From Protonemura montana (lineage: Eukaryota > Arthropoda > Insecta > Plecoptera > Nemouridae), in NCBI GenBank assembly GCA_947568835.1, contig OX387607.1, positions 16,295,701 through 16,359,700 on the forward strand: a stretch of 64,000 nucleotides of DNA, read 5' to 3'. A program made the position numbers and the translations under genes. Position 1 is the stretch's first letter, and each line of letters starts with the position of its first letter. Below are positions 46,832 through 56,699 of the stretch, in pieces. Under the pieces are notes generated by a model. It ran no database searches. It worked only from the letters and a program-made list of their open reading frames with translations, and was not told the DNA's origin.

Positions 46832-48249
46832 CACCGTTTCACTTAAATTAATTATATTTCATTGACTTAAACACCACAATCTCGAGCTAATCGTGGCACC
46901 TCCACTTTACTTAAAACTCTCTTGACCTTCGTGCAGTCCAAGGAAACTATAACCTCGCTCTTCTGTTTTGCCTACTTTGTGCTGTCCGATCATTTCCTTT
47001 CCATCATTAATACTGAACCGAGCAGAGACAGAAGATATAAACAAGACTTCATGATGTCATTACTCCAAATAAAGACACTAATAAGTATATTTGATAAATC
47101 CCATACAATACCAGTGAATTAAACGCAGGACTGCAGTACTTTCTGTGCATTCACTCCACGATCATTGACCAAGTAACTCAAATGACAGAGATCACGCACA
47201 CTCTAACAATGCAATCTAGAACTGCATTTTCATGCAACCATCAATTGCTAGGTAACAATAGGAAAGATCACCATGGGTTGCAACTGGACTCGACATGATT
47301 CTTCTTCTCCGGCAAAGAGACCGGACTTTCTTAGCCTGGTCCGGCCCAGATCTCGAGGCGTTAGTGCGTGCTTTGTGCGTGTTAATTGTGCGTCATATAC
47401 CTGCAGATAATAACACATATCATACGATTAATGCGTTTGTTCCTCGTTTGGTCGCTCTTTGATAATTGCAGTGGACGTTCCCAGGTAATTACAGGTATTA
47501 AGAGTTGCTAGGGACTAGACTTTTATTTCGTTTGTCTTGTTTTGATTGAAAATGTGAAGCGTACAGGAATGCAATCGTCGGTCGGTTGCAATCTACGGGC
47601 TACTTTTGATCGGGGATAAAGACAGTGGTTTGTGAGATTACTTGAAGTGGGAATGAGTAACGAGTTAAACACGTGTGCTTGTAATTAGTCTTTTGAGTTT
47701 TAAACAACCCGAGATAATGTATTTAAGTACAAAACATGCAAATACCGAAGTACTCGCTGTAAAGAATAAATTATTCTAGCTACAAATACAATCCTAGTAT
47801 TATCTATTTACATTTTATAAATACATTGCTATGACAAATATCAGATTGTAAGAAATTGTACTTGAACAAATTATTTGTCTGTAAAGATTACATAGAGCAA
47901 GCAGTCTTAGAACGTTTGTTTTTCTTACGCTAGAAATCAAATTGATTGGAACATTTGTCAAAAACCCTAACAATCATTTAAAAAAATGGTTTTTCACCCA
48001 TGGACCTTTTGCACCTGAACCCTCCCTTTGAAAACTTGACAAAAACATATCTGAGAACGGTTTTTTGTAAAATTTTCGAACACAATAGCAGCAGATGAAT
48101 TCGTGACCAATCTTAAATTGCAATGCTATTTACATTCACTCTTTAATATTACATTTTCACAATAAATAATAAATAAACTAACATAATTAGTAAGTCTAGC
48201 TTTGTTTAAGTTTTAGACGGAAAAGTCTTTAGATGTCAATCTTATATCG
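46832..48249. other. Intergenic between genes 6 and 7
   Basis: Genes 6 and 7 converge here. AT-rich, nothing recognised. Confidence 0.5.
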
Positions 48250-50548
48250 CTAATGCTTTGTCTTGTAACGCGTATCATTCTCTTCAACCGGCAAGTAAGA
48301 GTTGTACGCCATCCTGTGCCCATCCTTGGCGCTCCTGTGGGACCAGCCACCGCCCCCATGTTCCCCCTGGGAGTAGACGACCTCGCCCCCGCCTTCACCC
48401 TTGCTAAACAGCTTCTTAAGTCCCACAACAGCAGATAAGACGAGAGCCACCTTGGCAACGATGAGTGCTTTGCCTGCTACCAAAGCAATCTTCCCCATCA
48501 CAAGCTGGACCATCATGCCAGCAATACCCAATCCTGCCAGGAGCAGGGCACCGTACTTATACTTCTTGGACCGCCCTGGAACCGAACCAAGGACATTAGA
48601 AATACAAAGTGTGTACAGAGTTTATAAGAAATTATCTGAGATTCCTGCCGCAGTGCACTGTACCTAGATTGCTTGTTAACTGAATGATGCTTGTGATTGA
48701 AATGTTTTTATTTGCTATGTCTTCGGATAATCAAATAATATAATTATGAAAATGAATATTTAGAATAAGCGCTAGGGGTTGCAAAAATGTCTTTATCCTT
48801 TACTTTGAGGTATTTTTTTTTCTAATCACTGAAGCCCAAAGCGACAACTTTGATAATTATACCTCTAGAAGTGAAAGATACACAGGAATTCTTGGTGGAG
48901 TCTGGAAATTAAATATTTGTTGCCATTTAGTTTAACAATTGGCAGGTAAAGCGTTAATCAGAGCTACATGAGAACTAGAAGCTGGGTTACTGCTGTGAAG
49001 AAAGGATGGAAGTTGGATTGATTATTTCATTGATCTCTTCAGGTATCGTTGGACAGGGAATGCGGGTTAAGTGTCCCAGAAGTTAATTAGTGTTGCTAGT
49101 TGGTGCTAAAATTAGTAATGTTTTACAGGAAGAAAGTGTGAATATTTATCAAACTTTTCACCAGTTTGTGTTGTTTTTTTTCGGGGGTAAGTTATCAAGG
49201 GGTTTAAAAACCAGACCAATTTTTGGTAAGAAAATAGAAGATGAGTGTCCATTTGTTACAACGTTAAGCTAGATTTTTAACTAAAATTTGAGACATCACA
49301 ACAATGAATTGTGTTTTAATGGCAGGTACACCGGTATTGAATCTCCTGCTAATTAATCTCCAACAACACCTGCATATAAGTGCCGGGATTTATTTACATA
49401 ATTTCACTCAAGTTTTAAACCTTTCCATTTTTCCTTTGTATTCAATCACCGTTCAGTCATCACATTTTCTTCCCTTCTAACCGATTTTTAATAGAAATGG
49501 GTTTTTTGCTCATCTAAAATTAGGATTTTTTCAAGTACTAGCACATGAAAGTCAAAATAGCAAGTGCAGCATTTACAAAATGTGACCATAAGCCACATTA
49601 GCTTTATAAGCTCTCTCTAAATAAATAAATATTTACCTTCATCAGCCAAATTTAAGGGAAACGTCAACTGAAGTGTCCTCGAAGCAAAGAAAGTCGAGAG
49701 TTTATCCTCTAAAATCTTATCCAAACTGCCATCCTGTTCCTCCAAACTCCTGGGCAGCGAGTTCTCCAAATCTTCCTGGGACATGGTCACCACCGGCTCG
49801 TCTTGTAAGGTGGGGTCCTTGGCAAGACTGAGGTAGTTCATCAGGAATATCGCCTCCTTGTTGTTCAAAGCTCTGTCAAGATATTTAACAGCTTTCATCT
49901 TCAAACAAATCAGTATCGATGGCTTCTGACTGCAGTGCACCACGATTTTATAGGTTTGATGCCAGGTGGAGTCATTTGTGTCTTCGGTGACGTCAGTTTC
50001 TGTTGACGATGCGTCGTTAAACATGAAGATCAGCATGATGAGGGTCGGTAGGGCGAAACGCATGGCTGATTTTGGCTGGAAAAAAGTAGTATTGTTAGCA
50101 ATAACAACTTAAGCATGTCAATATTTTGATATTGAAGATACATTTTGAACTGGTGACCTTTGCAGGGGTACACTTTCAAAATAAACATGTACATATTATG
50201 ATAGTTTTCAGACTCATGTCAACATGATTTATCCGTTGCACTAATTTAAAAAAAAAAAAAACTATTTGAAATGGGTTTTGAATGCTAAGTAAAGGACAAC
50301 TAGTTTAATTGTTGAAATTTAATTAATTTAAATTTAGTTGTCCTTTACTAAGCATTTAAAACTCATTTCAAATAGTATTTGTTATAACATGTACATATTG
50401 TTTTAAAAAAAATCATTTTTTCAGGATTTTTTCGGAGGAATATGGTATTTCTTTCCAGTTAAAAGTTAACCTACAAATAAACCAATTTCATTGCAATACA
50501 CCACAAACAAATTTTAATTACAAGCGTCTTTTGCACACTTACTTTCAT
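48250..50548 (-). CDS. Gene 7: Osiris family protein (DUF1676), 2-3 exons, 250 or 256 aa
   Basis: Main exons are 50075-49637 and 48575-48250, with donor GAAG/GTAAAT and acceptor GGTTCCAG/GG in phase 1. The ATG at 50063 gives 250 residues. A strong acceptor (TTTTTTCCAG) lies 12 bases before it, and 467 bases upstream there is ATGAAA/GTAAGT (50548-50543). Joining the two keeps frame and gives M-K-P-K-S-A-M-R-F, so a two-codon first exon is likely. In the 250-aa numbering: signal peptide 1-20, cysteines C44-x8-C53 followed by L-K-M-K-A-V-K-Y-L-D-R-A, and a core with M-S-Q-E-D-L-E-N-S-L-P. Exon 2 opens GRSKKYKY, with a hydrophobic segment at about 150-185, a Gly/Glu tail and the motif D-G-H-R-M-A-Y-N-S-Y. 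The same length as gene 4 and a similar core suggest close kinship. Confidence 0.93.
50203..50386. mobile_element. Family A element with 14-bp target-site duplication, upstream of gene 7 exon 1
   Basis: AACATGTACATATT occurs on both sides (about 50185-50198 and 50387-50400). Inside are GTTTTCAGACTCATGTCAAC, CTATTTGAAATGGGTTTTGA and the inverted GTCCTTTACTAAGCATTTAA. It lies in the proposed first intron of gene 7. Confidence 0.8.
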
Positions 50549-50732
50549 TACGCTAAGAGGTTCAACAATAAGATATCCTCTTGAGCTGTCTACCGTCTGG
50601 TTTTAAATCCAAGAACACAAAGACTTCCTTAAGAGTTGAAGAGCAATATGTAATTCACCCACAAGACTTGATGTGTTAAGCCAGTTGAACGAAGACTCAC
50701 TAAATGATTTGCTCTGTCGTCGAACCAACATC

Positions 50733-50739
50733 TTATATA
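50733..50739 (-). promoter_or_regulatory. TATA box of gene 7
   Basis: The minus strand reads CTTGTATATAAGATG, with the TATA box about 185 bases upstream of the proposed first-exon ATG at 50548. This supports transcription starting near 50705, well upstream of the main exon. Confidence 0.65.
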
Positions 50740-52108
50740 CAAGAGGAACTAACATATAACGCCAAGAAACGGTTCGGCTGAGAATTTACAGAGCATAGCC
50801 GAGCCATAAGCCTCTGTAGCTACGTTATTTGAAAGATCAGCCATCAGCTCAATTATAATTCATGTTGGGCGAGGAATTATTTCACGCACTTTAGTAAAAA
50901 TCGTTGCATTTTGTCAGCACTTAGATGCGCTGGACATTGTTTGTGCTCGTGCGTTTTACACGCATGAAAGTCACGGGCTTTTTCTTTAGTTGTTTACACG
51001 CGTTGCGTATCGGTTCTGTTATTGAATGGTTTAGTTTTGATCAGTTTTCAAAATCACAAGGAAATAATCGTTATTTTCTGAGCCATAAGTTTAACAACTA
51101 AAGCGAAAAAAACTTAACTGATATCTTTTAAAATACCGTTATCATCATTAAAACCATATGTGGCTTACAAGCGATTTGAATTTTGAGAGTGGTCACTGCT
51201 TTAACTCGTCAATACAGTTCATTTCATAGTAATAATAATAATAATAATAATTGTTTTTACGATTGACCGCTTTTGGAGCCATGTCGCTATATACAATTCA
51301 CAATTCACAGTGTACAAGACACAAATTCGTCAGTTGATTTGAATGCATTTTAATCAAGAAAGTGTTTGTTCAATCAGATATAGTATCCAGTTTTTGGTTT
51401 GATATCGCAAATTGCTACAGCTTTATTGCAAAATATTACACCAATGACTCAGGGATTCTCTTGTCGTATTTGATAATTATGTTTCCTGCTTTTAATTAGT
51501 GACCACACCCCATATTATCTTTCACATTGGTATCAAATTCACCTGAAGACGCTTCTATATTGTCTAAAATCTGGCAAATTACTCTATAACTATATATTTA
51601 CATGTAGTATAAAGTCAGAGATCATTGCTATGTAAAAATTGAGTTGTGGTCATAAAAAGGACCTAAAAAGTCATATCACATGAAATGAAATCTAAAACCA
51701 GCAACTATTAAAGCTTTGTCTCGAATCTGCACTGACCTGCTTAGCAACCATCACACCGTTGTTTGGTATTTGTTACAATTGTTTTACTAATTAATCAAAA
51801 TCCCAGGTGACACAGGTAGAGTGACAAGAAGTGCTACTCCCTGCCCGTGACCATCTGATAGCGAAAACGTGAACTAAAACGGTACATTTCGTTTCAACCT
51901 GTTCGCAGTCTCGTTGAGCTTTTGTTCGATCGTTCCACTGGCAAACTTCTCGTGTGCATCTTAATGTGATATACCTGTGCTATTAGTCAATTAGCAGTCA
52001 TTAACCAAAGCCCATCATAAGGTGCTATCTGACCAAAATTAACAGATTAATTATCTTATGATGTCAAAGAATTTTTATTTAAATTAACGCTGTGCGAGTT
52101 TGATTAAA
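50740..52108. other. Intergenic, upstream of gene 7
   Basis: AT-rich with an AAT run at 51230-51250. No gene recognised. Confidence 0.5.
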
Positions 52109-52592
52109 GGCACCGAACGGCAACAATGCGCTGGGTCAGGTATTGGATGGGTGACCATCATACACATGACCAGTTCTGTTCGGGAGAGAGGTTGGACGGA
52201 TGAAAGTTAAGCAACACTGCGCTGGGCCAGGTATTGGATGGGTGACCATCATACACATGACCAGTTCTGTTCGGGAGAGAGGTTGGAGCGATGAAAGTTA
52301 GTACAGCAACTTCACTCGCCTTGCTTATCAACCTCTCGACAGCATGGATTTGAGGAGGAATCCTGCTGTTCGAGTTGTACCGTCCTTCGGAAGGGACGTT
52401 AAGCCGTTCGTCCCCTTGGTCTTCGACAGGAGTAGGCTACGTGCCGACACCGGGTTTTCCCTCCTCCCTTCTTGGCTAGGTTAGGTTCATCATCATCCTC
52501 ATCATCGTCCACTCATTCACCGACGCCATTAGACCAGTGCCGCATGACCAGATGTCAAAAAAATGCGTCGTTAAACACCACAAATAAATAAA
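52109..52592 (+). mobile_element. 5S-derived SINE with short array
   Basis: Begins GGCACCGAACGGCAACAATG, which joins the first bases of the head directly to the array, so most of the 5S head is deleted. Two 91-bp units, the 36-bp segment, the body (GGGACGTTAAGCCGTTCGTC) and the 3' end with ACCACAAATAAATAAATG follow. Confidence 0.9.
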
Positions 52593-53139
52593 TGCATAAA
52601 TCGCTATAACACCAGCCCGGTTTTTGGTAAATGAGTCTTGATTTTGTACTTAACATTAGGTCAAGTCGCTGGAATGGTGCACTTCGTTGAGTTTTGAATG
52701 AGCTTTGTGTGAATAATTAAAAAAATTTTAGATAATAAATTAGAATTTCAAACATCATTGGGACACAAAAAAAACAAAACAGGACACTTTTCAAGGAATC
52801 ATTTTATTTTGATCATTTTCACGGTGATTTCTAAACTAAAATATGTTTCGCTGTAACCTTTGCAAATTTGACGTCAAACAATCGCCAATTTAAACAAAAA
52901 TAAACCAGATATTTATCAGGTTCCTCATAGTGGGTCTACAAAGTCGATGCTAACGTCGGTGCTACCTGCATTCGTTTTAAAACGCCATTATTGATCAATT
53001 ACTATAATTGAATTGTTATAATTGCTATAATTCCTTGTACTCTAAATCTTTAAATATAAAAAATAAATAGATAATAAATAATAAATAATAAAGCTCACAG
53101 ATCACTTTTCTAACCAAGTCTGATTGCTTCTTCACAGCG
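52593..53139. other. 3' flank of gene 8
   Basis: AT-rich. A minus-strand AATAAA (TTTATT at about 52804) may be the gene 8 polyadenylation signal. AATAAATAATAAATAATAAA occurs at 53075-53095 on the plus strand. Confidence 0.45.
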
Positions 53140-55989
53140 TTACCTTCGCCCGAAAGGGTTTGGGAAAAACGAATGATCACTGTCTTGATTTTTCAAGGAA
53201 CTCGATTCATAGGGGTCGTGGTAATAGGAAGACTCGCTCACCGAGGACGTCCCATAAGGATCACTATAACCGGAACCTTTCAGAGAATTTGGCAAACCTG
53301 CGTACGCGTTTTCAACCTTAACATCCTGCCTCCGCTCCCACTTTTCTTCGTCGCTATACGGCTTGGCAAAGACGACACTAGTTTTCCCATGAGATCTGTG
53401 ACCACCTCCTTGCGATAGTTTGACGAGCACCCCAAGTAGTGCTACGATCAAAGAGATCTTACTCAACAATATCGCCTTGCTTGCCAAGCCGGCCAGCAAG
53501 AAGAACATTGCCATCATCTTAAACTTGCTAAGAACCATCAGGAGTGGGATCAGAAACTTGATCTTCTTCTTCTTTTTCAATGCGACAATCGCGGTGTGTC
53601 CGTGGATCTTGTGCTTGTGGAATTTCTTCTTGTGTTTGTGCAGCTTCTTGTGACCTGCAACAAAATCAGTTTAATACCAGAGTGACCTCGGGCGAAGAAA
53701 ATACCGTCCATATTATTATTATGAACACTATAACCGTTGAGTGTAGGTTCTAGGTAGAGAAACAACGTCAATGTTACAGTCTCTGCGTGAAAGATGGCCG
53801 CCAAATGACTGCCTTACCGACAAAAATGCAGAGTACCGGAACATCACGTTAAGTGGAGCCACTGTCGTATGAAATTTAATTTCGATATTTCTCGTAGGTT
53901 GACTCGCTTTTGAGACTTTTCATGCTCAAAAAATGTCATCAATGTTTACCTCAACGATTGATATACACTTAAAGATATTATCAAAATTAAATTTCATACG
54001 ACAGTGGCTCCACTTAACGTGATGTTCCGGTACTCTGCATTTTTGTCGGTAAGGTAGTCATTTGGCGGCTATCTTACAAGATGGGACTATAACATTGACA
54101 TTGTGCCTCTACCTATAGCCTACACTCAACGCCATAACCATTTCAAAAATTGATGCCCAAACGAGGACACAATTTTTGATATGGTTATAGTGTTGATAAT
54201 ATTAAAATACCCCGCGCATTGCAAGCGTTTGCAATTTTAAATACAGATTTCATCTAAAAACCGTCCATGTTTACCGCTTGCTTGTGGTGCTGCATCATAT
54301 TGTACATACTGCACTGGTGCAGCCTGTGCGGCCCCCGAGTGTCCTCCGCCCAACACTACGCTTTGCTGTTGTTGCTGTTGTTGGTTGTTATTGTTGTTGT
54401 TGTGGTGGTGGTGTCCCTTGCTATCTAGATTCGTCGTAGAAAGAAATCAGTCAATTTCGAGTCGTCAGTTCAGAACTGGTCACAGTCAGCTATAATGTCA
54501 TTCGTGTCGGTTGTGCATGGGGACAATGGATTGAAATACAAGTCGCAACAATCATTTGAAGGTAGTGCAATACCGATCAAACTCACTGTGAATGCTGATA
54601 GTTTAATTTCCTAGCTGCCCCAATCACATCTCACCATCGCTTTCAAAACCTTGATGTACAATTAATCATTTTGTTCTCACCAATGACATCAACTGTAACA
54701 GTTCCCCTATTTTCACCATCGGCTAATTCTTCTTCTTCTTCATCTTCTTCATCTTCTTCTTCATCATCATCATCGTCATCATCGTCATCATCGTCGTCAT
54801 CGTCTTCTTCCTGATCTCGAACTAAATCATCGTCATCATCTTCGTCATCAAAATCATCATCATCATCGATATCGTTGTCGTCTCCGTCTCCTGGATAGCC
54901 CAAGACGTCTTCGAGTCCGCCAACAGTCCTTCCCTTAGCAACAGCTTCCGTGACTTCTTCGGCAACATTCTTAGCCACAGCGTCCGCCAAAGTGGTGATG
55001 AAATTGTCTTTCAAAAAACGCGGGGCATAATCGTATGACTCTTTACCATCGTCCCGTCTTCTTTTAAATACCCAAGCAGCCCGCGATGAAACACATTTCA
55101 TCATTCCTTGCGACCAATGGTAACGCAAGCAATAATACATTTCATACAGAGCAGAAAAAAACTGTTCAGTAACTCCTCTTACAGTTTCCATGATAATTTG
55201 CTTGCTTGCCGTGTGATCCTCTTGGCTAAAGACAAATTCTTTCTCCGGAAGAGGTCTGAATTTGTTAGAATCTTCACCCGTCACCTTTTGCCCGCCGTCT
55301 TCGTCAACGTCAACAACAACTGAAGAATGATCGTTATCATCTTCAATTGGTTTTGCAGAATATTGAGACTTATTCGCAAGAATGCTATGAAACGCAGAAG
55401 CGTTATACCGATCGTCTGAATTTTTGCTAAGAAAGTCCGCATGAAACGATTGAACGTTTGGCGCGTCCATTTTGTGATTAGCAAACCGTGTTTCGTACCC
55501 TCGCGTTGTTGAACCGACGATTGAAGTCTGATCTGTGTCCACTCTTCGGCTGAGAAGTTTTGTGTTGACTTCGTTCACCTTGGCTGTCACTTCTTCAGTC
55601 ATTTTATCGACCGTCCTGTAGTTGTCCTTCGCCTTGAAACTCAACATCTTGTGGTTAGGAAACCGATAGTTGACAGCATTATTTCTTGGGGTCACTTCGG
55701 TGGTCGTTACCACTTTACTGAGCCGAACTTTGCGGCTGATTTCGTCGATAGTCAATCTATTTGCATTTTTATTAATCTGGCTTCTCGCTAGTTTCGGCCA
55801 GACAGGGTTTTGAATCGGTGTCCAATCGCTCCTGCTGTACTGAGAATTGAAAGCGGCTGGCTTATTGGCTAACACGAAATTAACTCTGTTCACAACGTCG
55901 CTAGACGTAATATTTTTTACAGCCAGAATAATATCACTTAAAAACAATACAAAAATAAATACCACCAAACTGTTAGCGATTCTCTCCAT
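53140..55989 (-). CDS. Gene 8: large Osiris family protein with acidic extension, 3 exons, 657 aa
   Basis: Exons are 55989-54681, 54424-54275 and 53654-53140. Junctions: ATTG/GTGAGA to AATCTAG/AT, and AGCG/GTAAAC to GTTGCAG/GT, all phase 1. The middle exon is exactly 150 nt. The signal peptide is residues 1-23. A long Asn/Lys/Ser-rich region without known domain (24-270) is followed by C287-x11-C299 in an aromatic stretch (M-Y-Y-C-L-R-Y-H-W), then T-L-A-D-A-V-A-K-N-V-A-E-E-V. An Asp/Glu tract covers about 368-422. The middle exon encodes S-K-G-H-H-H-H, six Asn, six Gln and a Gly/Ala/Gln tail. Exon 3 opens G-H-K-K-L-H-K-H-K-K-K (His/Lys-rich), then the hydrophobic segment at about 518-563 and a Ser/Tyr tail. 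It is more than twice the usual family length of about 250-300 residues. The Osiris call rests on the exon plan, signal peptide, cysteine pair and hydrophobic exon. Confidence 0.85.
53718..54255. mobile_element. Family B element interrupted by the foldback element
   Basis: In reverse orientation. The left part is ATTATTATGAACACTATAACCG. The right part is AACCATTTCAAAAATTGATG, its inverse, then CCCCGCGCATTGCAAGCG and the head AGATTTCATC. The foldback element splits the first arm. The element lies in gene 8 intron 2, close to the donor of the 150-nt exon. Confidence 0.75.
53735..54130. mobile_element. Foldback element in gene 8 intron 2
   Basis: The left arm begins TTGAGTGTAGGTTCTAGGTA and contains CAGAGTACCGGAACATCACG and AGTGGAGCCACTGTCGTATG. 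The right arm carries the inverse (CATACGACAGTGGCTCCACT, CGTGATGTTCCGGTACTCTG) and ends TATAGCCTACACTCAA. The arms are about 155 bp and the loop about 90 bp. It interrupts a family B element. No coding capacity. Confidence 0.9.
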
Positions 55990-56171
55990 AGTAGACGTTT
56001 GTGGTAACTGCAGTCTTAGTTTGATTATTTTAACACTTTACACCTCAATACCAATTGAAGGCGGATCACATTATGGTTTTTTAATTTCACTGTCACTTGC
56101 TAAAAGAACTCGTGTTGTCGCCAAACATTTTCCTATTCAAATGGATTGTAAAAATCGGCTCCTCGTCCTCT

Positions 56172-56178
56172 TATAGGT
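56172..56178 (-). promoter_or_regulatory. Candidate TATA box of gene 8
   Basis: The minus strand reads GTGAACCTATAAGAGGACG about 185 bases upstream of the ATG. Confidence 0.4.
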
Positions 56179-56699
56179 TCACTATTGGGGTAACGAGCAG
56201 CTATTTTGTGAACGGTACATGCGTGGAAAATGAGTGTACTTACATGCAGTTTGGCTTCGCATTGGTTGACATTTATTTCAGATTGGTATTCGCCGAGCGG
56301 AAATCAGGAGCGAGTTCTTGAAGCGTTGAAACCTCTAATCAATGCAGAGGCCGCATGGGCGGTCATGTTTTAGTTAGCAATGCCATAACGTTTATTGTAT
56401 TCAACTTGCAATGACAGTTCTGTTTAACAATAGTTTTAGGTCATATTTGGTATCAATCGACTGAGTTTTCGTAGACAAATTATAGGTCTTGTTATTTGGG
56501 GAAGGTACGTAGACAAACCGTTGCAAAAGCGTATCAAAATACAGCTAAACTTATTTATAAAACGTCTGTGCCACATATTTTAAACTAAATACGGTCAACA
56601 ATATTTCTAAAAGCACCAAAAACTAACGATAAGAGTCTTAAAAAATAAATACATTTGACTTGTTTCTTAATAAATATACACAGAGATGGCTGTCTTTGA
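56179..56699. other. Intergenic between genes 8 and 9
   Basis: No gene recognised. A minus-strand AATAAA (TTTATT at about 56391) is a candidate polyadenylation signal for gene 9. Confidence 0.45.
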
